Part shown: piece by piece, positions 32,541 to 40,294 of the stretch | How positions within the stretch are numbered: the first letter of the stretch is position 1 | Layout: the number at the start of each line of letters is the position of its first letter | NCBI RefSeq assembly: GCF_000374085.1 | Contig: NZ_KB893551.1 | Span: forward strand, 1 to 64,000 | Direction: 5' to 3' | Length of the DNA stretch: 64,000 bases | Source of the DNA: Spirosoma spitsbergense DSM 19989 | GTDB taxonomy: Bacteria; Bacteroidota; Bacteroidia; Cytophagales; Spirosomataceae | Made by a program: the position numbers and the translations under genes | Notes under the pieces: generated by a model | What the model saw: only the letters and a program-made list of their open reading frames with translations | Told to the model about the DNA's origin: nothing | The model's database searches: none

Positions 32541-33686
32541 ATGGCCAACCCTGTTAAACGTCTGCTGGGGAAATTGACCAGACTGCTTCTGAAGTCGTTT
32601 CGCCTTGAGTTATTATCGAAGGAAGAAACCGTTGTTTATCTGAACAACTTTCAGATAGATAATAACTCGCAGACGTGTATCGAATTGCCCGATGTTCCCA
32701 ATCAGTCAGACGGTAACAGGCTCATTTTTACCCGTACGAATGCTGTTACCCACCCTGCCTACGTCTGGCATGTTGATGATACCACCCAAACCACTCAACT
32801 ACCGTACGGGGGTATACGGGCGAATGGTAAAATGCTGTGTACTGACTTCCAGACCTTCCATTTGGTTAAAAATTTCCTCGGTAGCCAAAAGCGAACCGTC
32901 GTTACATATGACCTGTTACTCGCTCCCTGGAGTCATTTTTCTGATGGAATAATATTTGGCGGGTATTACGATTTTGTGATGCTGGTAGCGGCAAAATTAT
33001 GCCGGATGAAGGAGGCATTGCTGCCCGAAATAGTTGCCAAAGCAGTCATTTCCTATCCACTCTTCCAGACGGCCTATGAGCAGGAATTTCTGTCCCTGAT
33101 TGGGATTGCACCCGACCAGGTTTTTGATAGCCGCACCCACGATGTTCGGTTTAAGGAATGCGTTCTGGGTAATAGCGGGCATTGGTTCTACCCGAACCCG
33201 GCTGATATCAGGGCACTAAAAAAACAGGTAGAAAAACAAATACGGGTTCAGCCATCCGCAAAGAACCGTATCTATGTAAGCCGTGCCGGACGTAGGCGGG
33301 TCATCAATGAAGCGTCGCTGATTGACCTGCTCAGGAAGTACGACTTCACTGTTGTTGAGGATAAGCCCCGATCCGTTACGGAACAGGTAGCTATTTACAA
33401 AAACGCGTCCTTCATTTTGGGACCACACGGTGCCTCCTTTACCAATATTATCTGGTGTGAGCCGGGTGCACACCTCTTCGAACTCTTCGCACCTACCATG
33501 ATCGTCGACCATTTTCGGTACTTATCCCGGATCATGAACATGAATTATTCGGCCTACCACCATGTACTGACGGTAAGTAATAAAAAGAAGGCGCTGGAGG
33601 AAGATATCTTCATATCTATTCCGGATTTGGAACGATGCCTGGATGAACTGCTGGGCAAGCCTGAAGCAGAAGGAACGGATTTGTAA
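32541..33686 (+). CDS. glycosyltransferase family 61 protein
   Basis: This 381-residue protein has a GT61 (DUF563) core: 'IYVSRAGRRRVINEASLIDLLRKYDFTVVEDKPRSVTEQVAIYKNASFILGPHGASFTNIIWC'-type blocks around residues 245-310, then 'GAHLFELFAP' and 'YLSRIMNMNY'. The 'GPHGA' loop and 'R-x-x-x-R-R' segment are the family's marks. GT61 enzymes transfer xylose, N-acetylglucosamine or similar residues; in bacteria they usually work on cell-surface polysaccharides. There is no signal peptide or membrane segment. It has no evident link to copper and may be an independent gene inserted in the cluster. Confidence 0.85.
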   Translation: MANPVKRLLGKLTRLLLKSFRLELLSKEETVVYLNNFQIDNNSQTCIELPDVPNQSDGNRLIFTRTNAVTHPAYVWHVDDTTQTTQLPYGGIRANGKMLCTDFQTFHLVKNFLGSQKRTVVTYDLLLAPWSHFSDGIIFGGYYDFVMLVAAKLCRMKEALLPEIVAKAVISYPLFQTAYEQEFLSLIGIAPDQVFDSRTHDVRFKECVLGNSGHWFYPNPADIRALKKQVEKQIRVQPSAKNRIYVSRAGRRRVINEASLIDLLRKYDFTVVEDKPRSVTEQVAIYKNASFILGPHGASFTNIIWCEPGAHLFELFAPTMIVDHFRYLSRIMNMNYSAYHHVLTVSNKKKALEEDIFISIPDLERCLDELLGKPEAEGTDL

Positions 33687-33779
33687 ACATTAACCGGAAT
33701 TATATAAAAACTCTATGCCCTTTCAGGCGTTATTTTGGTACACCCAAAACGGGGAATAGCACTCAACTTAACGACTACT

Positions 33780-34127
33780 ATGGAAACCATGACTACGACT
33801 AAGCATGTCGATACCTGTTTCGACTGCGCCAAAGCCTGCGAAGCCTGTGCAACGGCCTGCCTGGAAATGGGCGACAAAGACGGAAAGGGCCACGATATGA
33901 CGGCCTGCATTAAACTGTGCCGCGATTGCGCCGACATATGTACCCTATGTGCCCGACTAATGGTGCGTGGATCACAATCTATGGCCTCTTTTATGAAGGT
34001 GTGCGCGGAAGCCTGTGAAGCCTGTGCCGCCGAGTGCGAAAAACATGCTGACCATAATGCCCACTGCAAAGCCTGCGCCGAAGCCTGCCGCGCCTGCGCG
34101 GCAGAGTGCCGCCAGATGGCGGACTAA
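33780..34127 (+). CDS. cysteine-rich four-helix bundle copper-binding protein (Csp/DUF326-like)
   Basis: This 115-residue protein, counted from the ATG at 33780, has 19 cysteines by my count. They sit in helical repeats of the type C-x-x-x-C ('CAKACEACATACLEMG', 'CIKLCRDCADICTLCARLM', 'CAEACEACAAECEKHADHNAHCKACAEACRACAAECRQ'). This is the pattern of copper storage proteins (Csp), in which a four-helix bundle stores many Cu(I) ions inside its core through cysteine thiolates. No signal peptide is visible, so it corresponds to the cytosolic Csp3-like type. It is a key reason for calling the region copper-related. A TATTTTGG-like element lies upstream near 33731. Confidence 0.9.
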   Translation: METMTTTKHVDTCFDCAKACEACATACLEMGDKDGKGHDMTACIKLCRDCADICTLCARLMVRGSQSMASFMKVCAEACEACAAECEKHADHNAHCKACAEACRACAAECRQMAD

Positions 34128-34184
34128 TCAGTACCAGGAAACCACCATTCCTGCCTTAAAGAAACTAATTCATAGTGTATAAAG

Positions 34185-35228
34185 ATGTCGTATTTACTCA
34201 CCCTGCTTGTTTTTCTACTATCGCTGATTCATTCCCCGGCCAAGGAGGAAAAATTGATTGGCGCAGGCATCCATCCGTCCGTGGCGACCGATCCTGCCGG
34301 GGTTGTACATGTTGTTTATGGCCGGAGTGGGGTAATTTATTATGCCACTTCGCGTGATGGCGAAACGTACAGCGAGCCGGTTCGGGTAGATAGTGTGCCG
34401 GGACTGCACCTGGGTGCTTCACGCGGTCCGCAAATTGCGGCCACAGCCACATCGGTGGTGATTACGGCCATCGACAAAACGGGGAATGTGTGGGCCTATT
34501 CGCTGAACCGCGCTACGGGGAAATGGCTGCCACGGGTGCGCGTTACCGACGTTCCCGACATCGCCAAAGAAGGATTCGTATCCCTGACGGCCGGACCGGG
34601 TAACACGTACAACGCAGCCTGGCTCGACCTTCGGGGGGATAAGCGCAACAAAATTGTCAGTGCTCATTCGGGTGATGGCGGGCGAACCTGGTCGGCTAAT
34701 CGGATTCTGTATGAGTCGCCGGCCGGTACCGTTTGCGAGTGTTGCCAGCTTTCGGAGGTAAGCCAGGGGGAACACGTAGCGATTATGTTCCGCAACTTTC
34801 TGGACGGATCGCGGGATATGTATCTGATGGAATCGACCGATGGCGGTAAAACGTTTGGAAAAACCCGCAAGCTAGGCGAAGGGACCTGGAAACTCAATGC
34901 CTGCCCCATGGATGGTGGGGGGGTATTCATGACCCCGAACGGGGCTATTTCGACCGTATGGCGACGGGCCGATACGCTGTTCACTGCCCGGCCCGGCCAG
35001 CCGGAAACCGCATTGACAACCGGGAAAAATGCAAAAATCGTTACAACACCCAAAGGCAATTACATCGTGTTTCAACGGGAGGGCCAAATCTGGACCATCA
35101 CCCCCGACCAGCCAACTCCAGCCGCTATGTCTCCCGGAGGTTATCCCAAACTAACATGGCTACCCAACAATCGGGTGCTGTGTCTGTGGGAGCAGGAAGG
35201 TGCCATCCGCGCCCGGATTATTGGCTGA
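34185..35228 (+). CDS. exported BNR/sialidase-like beta-propeller protein
   Basis: This 347-residue protein has a signal peptide (residues 1-18, 'LLTLLVFLLSLIHSPAK'). Beta-propeller blades follow with Asp-box-like turns such as 'SAHSGDGGRTWSA', 'LMESTDGGKTFGKT' and 'YATSRDGETYSEP'. The fold matches exo-alpha-sialidase-like proteins, but the catalytic Arg triad and Tyr/Glu pair are not evident, so sialidase activity is doubtful. It contains 'TVCECCQLSEV' and 'KLNACPMDGGG', clustered Cys and Met that could bind copper (inference). It lies 57 bp after the Csp-like gene and 19 bp before the Met/His-rich protein, so it is probably in one operon with them. Confidence 0.7.
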   Translation: MSYLLTLLVFLLSLIHSPAKEEKLIGAGIHPSVATDPAGVVHVVYGRSGVIYYATSRDGETYSEPVRVDSVPGLHLGASRGPQIAATATSVVITAIDKTGNVWAYSLNRATGKWLPRVRVTDVPDIAKEGFVSLTAGPGNTYNAAWLDLRGDKRNKIVSAHSGDGGRTWSANRILYESPAGTVCECCQLSEVSQGEHVAIMFRNFLDGSRDMYLMESTDGGKTFGKTRKLGEGTWKLNACPMDGGGVFMTPNGAISTVWRRADTLFTARPGQPETALTTGKNAKIVTTPKGNYIVFQREGQIWTITPDQPTPAAMSPGGYPKLTWLPNNRVLCLWEQEGAIRARIIG

Positions 35229-35247
35229 TTGCCTGATCAACAACGTT

Positions 35248-36774
35248 ATGAAAAACATCATTTTATTAGTGTCACTGAGTCTACTGCCTTTAGTGGCAGT
35301 TGGCCAGCACGAACACCATGAAGGCATGAGCATGCCAATGAAGGGAAAAGCCATGGCTGATTCGGCCCGACCGATGAATCATTCCATGCATGGCAATATG
35401 GGTGAAACGCATCAGGGTATGGCTATGGATAGCTCATCCAACGACTCAATGGCCATGCCGAACTATGGCCTTACCATGGACCCTTCTATGCCGGGCATGA
35501 CCCACTCGCTGTCGCGTAACCTGCCTATGAACCGCAACGGTTCGGGTACGTCCTGGCACCCGGACAACACCCCCATGTATGCCTACATGAGTCAGCCATC
35601 GAACAACAAGTGGAGCTATATGCTGCACTATGCCATCTACCTGCGCTACACCAGTCAGAATTTTACTAACACCGATAAACGGGGGAGGGGGCAGCAGTTT
35701 GGCGTGCCTAACTGGTTTATGGGTATGGCCCAGCGCAAAGTAGGGAAACGTGGCCTTTTTCAGGTACGGGCCATGATTTCGCTCGATGCGCTCACCGTTG
35801 GTCCGGGCGGCTATCCGCTCCTGTTCCAGACGGGCGAAAGTTATAGAGGGCAGCCGCTGATTGATAAACAACACCCGCACGATCTGTTTTCGGAATTGTC
35901 AGTTAGTTACAGCCACGCCTTCAGCAAAGACATCGATCTGTTCGGGTACGTTGGCTACCCCGGCGAACCGGCCATGGGGCCACCGGCGTTTATGCACCGG
36001 ATTTCGTCGTTCAACAACCCCGATGCTCCCCTGGGTCACCACTGGCAGGATGCGACGCATATTTTGTTTGGGGTCGCCACGGCAGGATTCCGCTACAAAT
36101 GGGCAAAGGTGGAAGCATCCAGTTTTACGGGTCGGGAACCCAACGAGAACCGATATAACTTCGATAAACCCACGTTCGACAGCTATTCGTACCGCCTGTC
36201 GGTGAATCCATCGCCGTCGCTGGCGTTGCAATTTTCGCAGGGATTCATTCATAGCCCCGAAGACCTGCATCCCGAAGAGGATGTAACGCGCACCACGGCC
36301 TCTATTTTGCACAGCAAAGGGCTGGGGCCAAACAGCTACGTTACATCGGCCTTTGTGTGGGGGCGCAACAGCCACCAAGCGGGCGAAGGCGAAAACTCGT
36401 TCCTGGCCGAGAGTAGCTGGCAGATAAACCGGACGGCTGTCTACGGTCGGTTCGAGAACGTAACGAAATCGGCGGAGGAACTGGCCCTGATTCCGTCTGA
36501 CAGTGGCTTTCCGTACAATGGGCCATCCGAACTTACCATCAATAGTCTTACCCTGGGTATCAATCACCGGTTGGCACAGGTTCACAATACTGACTTTGTG
36601 CTGGGTGCTCAGTTAACGGGGGCCGCACCCACCAAAGCCCTGCAGCCTATTTATGGGAACATGCCCTTGTCCGGTGAAATTTATCTGCGCCTGTCGCCGA
36701 GCCTGATGACCATGCGCAGTATGAATCATTCAGGGCATGGTGGTATGGGTAATATGAAAGGCATGCGTCACTAA
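35248..36774 (+). CDS. Met/His-rich outer-membrane protein of the copper cluster
   Basis: This 508-residue exported protein has its signal peptide at residues 1-20 ('LLPLVAVGQ'). Residues 21-95 form a low-complexity segment dominated by Met and His ('HEHHEGMSMPMKGKAM', 'MNHSMHGNMGETHQGMAM', 'MPGMTHS'), and the C-terminus repeats the theme ('MNHSGHGGMGNMKGMRH'). Between them is a beta-barrel-like body ('YAIYLRYTSQNF', 'LFGYVGYPGEPAMGPPAFMHR', 'YSYRLSVNPSPSLALQFSQGFIH'). Met and His motifs bind Cu(I) and Cu(II). The arrangement recalls PcoB/CopB-type outer-membrane copper proteins, though I cannot claim homology. The adjacent genes agree. Confidence 0.8.
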   Translation: MKNIILLVSLSLLPLVAVGQHEHHEGMSMPMKGKAMADSARPMNHSMHGNMGETHQGMAMDSSSNDSMAMPNYGLTMDPSMPGMTHSLSRNLPMNRNGSGTSWHPDNTPMYAYMSQPSNNKWSYMLHYAIYLRYTSQNFTNTDKRGRGQQFGVPNWFMGMAQRKVGKRGLFQVRAMISLDALTVGPGGYPLLFQTGESYRGQPLIDKQHPHDLFSELSVSYSHAFSKDIDLFGYVGYPGEPAMGPPAFMHRISSFNNPDAPLGHHWQDATHILFGVATAGFRYKWAKVEASSFTGREPNENRYNFDKPTFDSYSYRLSVNPSPSLALQFSQGFIHSPEDLHPEEDVTRTTASILHSKGLGPNSYVTSAFVWGRNSHQAGEGENSFLAESSWQINRTAVYGRFENVTKSAEELALIPSDSGFPYNGPSELTINSLTLGINHRLAQVHNTDFVLGAQLTGAAPTKALQPIYGNMPLSGEIYLRLSPSLMTMRSMNHSGHGGMGNMKGMRH

Positions 36775-36843
36775 AAGTCCCGCTGAAGGGGCACCAATCC
36801 AATCTTATTTTCGTTAGTTAATCATCGTAAACCATTGACCACT

Positions 36844-37209
36844 ATGATACGCAACCTGTTTTTGACCACCCTGACCTCACTTATTCTCCTGGGGAATGTG
36901 TTTGCCACGGCCTCCCTGCGCGACGATAAAGACAAGGAGGTGAAAATAAAAACATCCGCCATCTGCGGTATGTGCAAAGCCCGCATCGAGCGGAATCTAG
37001 CCTTCGAGAAGGGTGTAAAAGAGTCCAGTCTGGACGTGAAAACGAAGATTGTAACCATCAAATATAATCCCGACAAAACGGACGTTGCCAAACTGAAGGC
37101 AAATATCAGCAAAACTGGTTATGACGCCGAAGAAGTCCCTGCCGATGAAGTGGGGTATAATAAACTACCCAGTTGCTGCAAGAAAACCAGCAGCATGGAC
37201 CATCAATAG
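36844..37209 (+). CDS. secreted heavy-metal-associated (HMA) domain protein
   Basis: This 121-residue protein (ATG at 36844; an upstream TTG is unlikely) has a signal peptide ('NLFLTTLTSLILLGNVFATA'). A single HMA domain of about 70 residues follows: 'VKIKTSAICGMCKARIERNL' carries the CxxC copper site (Cys41, Cys44), followed by 'VKESSLDVKTKIVTIKYNPDKTDVAKLKANISKTGYDAEEV'-like strands. The tail 'LPSCCKKTSSMDHQ' adds two Cys, a Met and a His. It is a periplasmic MerP/CopZ-like metal chaperone. It is the last gene of the cluster, with a 40-bp perfect palindrome terminator 22 bp after the stop. Confidence 0.92.
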   Translation: MIRNLFLTTLTSLILLGNVFATASLRDDKDKEVKIKTSAICGMCKARIERNLAFEKGVKESSLDVKTKIVTIKYNPDKTDVAKLKANISKTGYDAEEVPADEVGYNKLPSCCKKTSSMDHQ

Positions 37210-37231
37210 GTTAACCTGGTACATATGCATT

Positions 37232-37271
37232 ATAGCCCGGCCCGAAACAACGTTGTTTCGGGCCGGGCTAT
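37232..37271. terminator. 40-bp perfect palindrome, terminator of the copper cluster
   Basis: Arms 37232-37251 and 37252-37271 are exact reverse complements with no spacer (core AACAAC/GTTGTT, outer GC-rich CCCGGCCCG). GTTTTGGGG follows. It starts 22 nt after the HMA gene stop. Confidence 0.85.
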
Positions 37272-37315
37272 GTTTTGGGGTGCCATCAATAGCCTCTTTC
37301 TGTTATATCAGGTAG

Positions 37316-37477
37316 AATTTTCCAATATTTGCCCGTTGTCAGATAATCCCCATCACCGAAACTGAGCGACTGGTAAAGCGGCTGGAGGCTTGTGGGAGCC
37401 CGGCACAATTTATCCGGCTGGAAAACAAAGGACATGGAATTCAGCATGTATACGAAGACCCTGCCCACTACGAATAG
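37316..37477 (+). pseudogene. C-terminal remnant of an alpha/beta hydrolase
   Basis: One frame, open from just after a TAG at 37313 to a TAG at 37475-37477, ends with a peptide that looks like the last 45 residues of a dienelactone-hydrolase/prolyl-oligopeptidase-type hydrolase. 'IIPITETERLVKRLEACG' is the region after the catalytic Asp, and 'FIRLENKGHGIQHVYED' contains the catalytic His (GHG). There is no start codon, no nucleophile elbow and no homologous sequence upstream, so only a stump remains. It lies between the cluster terminator and kynU. The original enzyme could have served with kynureninase (kynurenine formamidases can have this fold), but that is speculation. Confidence 0.6.
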
Positions 37478-37494
37478 TTAATGAAACAACGCAG

Positions 37495-38793
37495 ATGATG
37501 TACGAAAACTCGCTGGACTTTGCCCGGCAACTTGATGCCGATGACCCTTTGCGGCCCTTTCGCGACCGGTTTCATATTCCCGAACAGGGTGGTAAACCGC
37601 TCGTTTACCTGTGCGGAAATTCGTTGGGATTACAACCTAAAACTGCCCGGGAAGCCCTGGAGCAGGAACTGGATACCTGGCAAAACCTGGGCGTTGAGGG
37701 GTGGTTCCATCCGTCGGAATCAACGGGGCAACCCTGGCTTAGCTACCACGAAAGCTGCAAGGCAGACCTGGCTCAGATAGTGGGTGCGGAGCCATCGGAG
37801 GTGTGCCCCATGAATGCCCTGACCGTTAACCTGCATCTGCTGCTGGCCTCCTTTTATCATCCGACCGAGAAGCGCACAAAAATACTGACGATCAAAGGGG
37901 ACTTTCCATCGGATCAGTACGCGCTGGAAACGCACGTCAGACACCGTGGCCTGAACCCCGCCGATACGATCATTGAAATAGGCCCCCGTTCCATCGACGG
38001 GCTCATCCACGTTACCGATATCCAGCACGCGCTGGCTGAACACGCCGATGAACTGGCCCTGGTCTGGATGAGTGGCCTGAACTATTACACGGGGCAGTTG
38101 TACAACATGGCGGCTATTACCGACACGGTCCGGCAACACTGCCGCTTTCGGGAGGACATACCGATTGGTTTCGACCTGGCGCACGCCATCGGTAACGTAC
38201 CCCTGCGATTACACGACTGGGGTGTCGATTTTGCTACGTGGTGCTCGTATAAATACCTCAACGGTGGTCCTGGTGCCGTATCGGGCGTGTTTGTCCATGA
38301 AAAGCACCACGATCAGCTGCTGCCCCGACTGGCAGGCTGGTGGGGGTACCGGGAAGACGAGCGGTTTGCCATGACACCCGGTTTTGTGCCCGCACCCGGT
38401 GCCGATGGCTGGCAGGTGAGTACGCCCAACATCCTGGCCATGGCCCTGCACCGGATCTCGCTCCGCATCACCGCTGAAGCCGATATGACGGCCCTCCGGC
38501 AGAAAAGTCAGCAGCTAACGGGTTTTCTGGTCTATATACTGGCTCCCTTTACCGACATTCAGCTACTAACGCCCGATGACCCGAATCAACGGGGTTGCCA
38601 GCTTTCCCTGCTGGTTCGTAAAAATGGGAAAGCTCTGTTTCAGCACCTGACCGAACAGGGTATTATTGGCGACTGGCGCGAACCCGACTGTATCAGGCTG
38701 GCCCCCACGCCCCTGTACAATACGTTTGAAGACGTTTGGCGGGTAGGAGAGGCTCTGACGCAGTTTTATCGGATGGGTAAAGAAGGGGCTTAA
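37495..38793 (+). CDS. kynU: kynureninase KynU
   Basis: This 432-residue PLP enzyme cleaves kynurenine or 3-hydroxykynurenine to anthranilate or 3-hydroxyanthranilate plus alanine in tryptophan breakdown. Family marks are 'DPLRPFRDRFHIP', 'VYLCGNSLGLQPK', 'EGWFHPSESTGQPWLSYHE', 'VCPMNALTVNLHLLLASFY', 'KGDFPSDQYALETHVRH', 'GFDLAHAIGNVPLRLHDWGVDFATWCSYKYLNGGPG' (the PLP Lys lies in the SYKYLN part) and 'WQVSTPNILAMALHRISL'. It starts at the tandem ATGs at 37495/37498. No other kynurenine-pathway gene is in the window, apart from the hydrolase remnant just upstream. A hairpin terminator follows 5 nt after the stop. Confidence 0.96.
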   Translation: MMYENSLDFARQLDADDPLRPFRDRFHIPEQGGKPLVYLCGNSLGLQPKTAREALEQELDTWQNLGVEGWFHPSESTGQPWLSYHESCKADLAQIVGAEPSEVCPMNALTVNLHLLLASFYHPTEKRTKILTIKGDFPSDQYALETHVRHRGLNPADTIIEIGPRSIDGLIHVTDIQHALAEHADELALVWMSGLNYYTGQLYNMAAITDTVRQHCRFREDIPIGFDLAHAIGNVPLRLHDWGVDFATWCSYKYLNGGPGAVSGVFVHEKHHDQLLPRLAGWWGYREDERFAMTPGFVPAPGADGWQVSTPNILAMALHRISLRITAEADMTALRQKSQQLTGFLVYILAPFTDIQLLTPDDPNQRGCQLSLLVRKNGKALFQHLTEQGIIGDWREPDCIRLAPTPLYNTFEDVWRVGEALTQFYRMGKEGA

Positions 38794-38797
38794 AGCA

Positions 38798-38830
38798 GTC
38801 GGGCCGTGTCAGTTGTTGACACGGCCCGAC
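38798..38830. terminator. hairpin between kynU and the convergent efflux operon
   Basis: GTCGGGCCGTGTCA (38798-38811) and TGACACGGCCCGAC (38817-38830) pair perfectly with a 5-nt loop. There is no T tract. The position between convergent genes supports bidirectional termination. Confidence 0.75.
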
Positions 38831-38860
38831 GAGGCTGGTTTGTGGTGTGCGCTGGTGACG

Positions 38861-40294
38861 TTATCGCCATCCGCCACCGAGTGCCCGGTAGGTATTGACC
38901 GTGGCATTCAACTGCCGCATTCTTGTCTCTACCAGTTCCATCCGCGCTTCCAGCACGTCGCGCTGGGTTAGCAACACCTCCATATAATCGGCACGGGCGG
39001 AGGTGAACAGTTTGAGCGAGATATTGGTCGACCGTACGAGGGCATCCACCTGACTGCTTTTGGTGGTGTACTTTTGCTGTAAGTTGTTAATGTTCGACAA
39101 CTGGTTAGCCACCTCGATGTACGCATTCAGTACCGTTCGCTGGTAGTTATAAACGGCCTGTATCTGTCGGGCACTGGCAGAACGGTATAGGGCCGTAATC
39201 GCATTTTTGTTGATCAACGGACCTGTCAAATCGCCTAGCAGCGAGGCCATTAAGGACTGGGGTAGGTTGAGTATATACAGTGGGTTGAAAGCCATTACCC
39301 CCAGTGAAGCGGAGATATTCAGCGATGGTAAGAAATTGGCCCGCGCCACGCCAACGTCTAAGTTAGCCGCTTCCAGATTCCGCTCGGCCTGCCGGATATC
39401 GGGCCGGTTTTCAAGCAGTTGCATTGGTACTCCCGCCGACATTGCATTGGGCACCAGGTCGTTGAAATCCTGGGGATTTCGGTCAACGTGCTGCGGAAAC
39501 CGACCTATCAGGAAATTAATCCGGTTTTCCCGCTCCACAATACTCTGCTGAATATCGTACTGCAGGCTTTTTGTTTTGAGCACCTCGGCTTCAAACCGGC
39601 GCACGGCCAGTTCGGTTACTTTGGCGGCTTCTTTCTCCTGCCGGGTTATAGACAACGCATTGTTAAGAATAACCAGGTTCTGCTGGATAATGCTCAGTTG
39701 CGTATCGAGTGATAGCAGTTCGTAATAGTTGTTGGCGATTTCGGCAACGATGTTCGTTACCATGAAATTCCGTCCCTCCACGGAGCCAAGATAACTGGCT
39801 ATCGCCGATTTTCGGGCGTTGCGCAGCTTGTGCCAAATGTCGACTTCCCAGTTGGCAAACGCACCGAAGTAGACATTGGGCAGGACTTCGGGCGTTTCTA
39901 TGCCGGGTTTTATGTCCGTAACGGCATCGGCCGCTCCCTTGCTGGTGTACCGGGATACTTTTTCAACGCCGGCCCCGCCACCCAGACTGACCGAAGGCCG
40001 GTAGGCCCCGGCCCGGGCGAACACCTCGTTGCTGGCAATCTGGATTTCCTGCGTCGTGATGTTTAACTCCTGGTTATTGTTCAGGGCCGTATCAACCAGG
40101 GCATACAGGTATGGGTCGGTAAAATAATCCCGCAGGGATAGTCGGCCCGTGTTAGTCGAGTCCTGCGAGCCATAATAACTCGCCGGCACCGATTTGTTTA
40201 CTGATCGTAACGCTATGCGTGGCACAGTACAGCCGCTAAAGAATAGGGTAATAAGTATTATCCCTACCCAATTTATTTTTCTATTCTTACGCAT
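38861..40294 (-). CDS. RND efflux outer-membrane factor (NodT/OprM-type lipoprotein)
   Basis: This 477-residue protein (ATG at 40294) has a lipoprotein signal 'WVGIILITLFFSGC'. Two OEP repeats follow, with coiled-coil helices ('LTNIVAEIANNYYELLSLDTQLSIIQQNLVILNNAL'-type and 'ENRPDIRQAERNLEAANLDVGVARANFLPSLNISASLG'). 'RPDIRQAE' is the classic motif of the second repeat. It forms the trimeric outer-membrane channel of a tripartite efflux pump. Its first 8 nt overlap the end of the RND gene, and it is the last gene of the operon. Confidence 0.95.
   Translation of the reverse strand: MRKNRKINWVGIILITLFFSGCTVPRIALRSVNKSVPASYYGSQDSTNTGRLSLRDYFTDPYLYALVDTALNNNQELNITTQEIQIASNEVFARAGAYRPSVSLGGGAGVEKVSRYTSKGAADAVTDIKPGIETPEVLPNVYFGAFANWEVDIWHKLRNARKSAIASYLGSVEGRNFMVTNIVAEIANNYYELLSLDTQLSIIQQNLVILNNALSITRQEKEAAKVTELAVRRFEAEVLKTKSLQYDIQQSIVERENRINFLIGRFPQHVDRNPQDFNDLVPNAMSAGVPMQLLENRPDIRQAERNLEAANLDVGVARANFLPSLNISASLGVMAFNPLYILNLPQSLMASLLGDLTGPLINKNAITALYRSASARQIQAVYNYQRTVLNAYIEVANQLSNINNLQQKYTTKSSQVDALVRSTNISLKLFTSARADYMEVLLTQRDVLEARMELVETRMRQLNATVNTYRALGGGWR

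Noticed and set aside
35899-36585. 228-codon minus-strand frame opposite the Met/His-rich protein
   Set aside because: It is antisense to a protein with a signal peptide and barrel pattern; no motif of its own.
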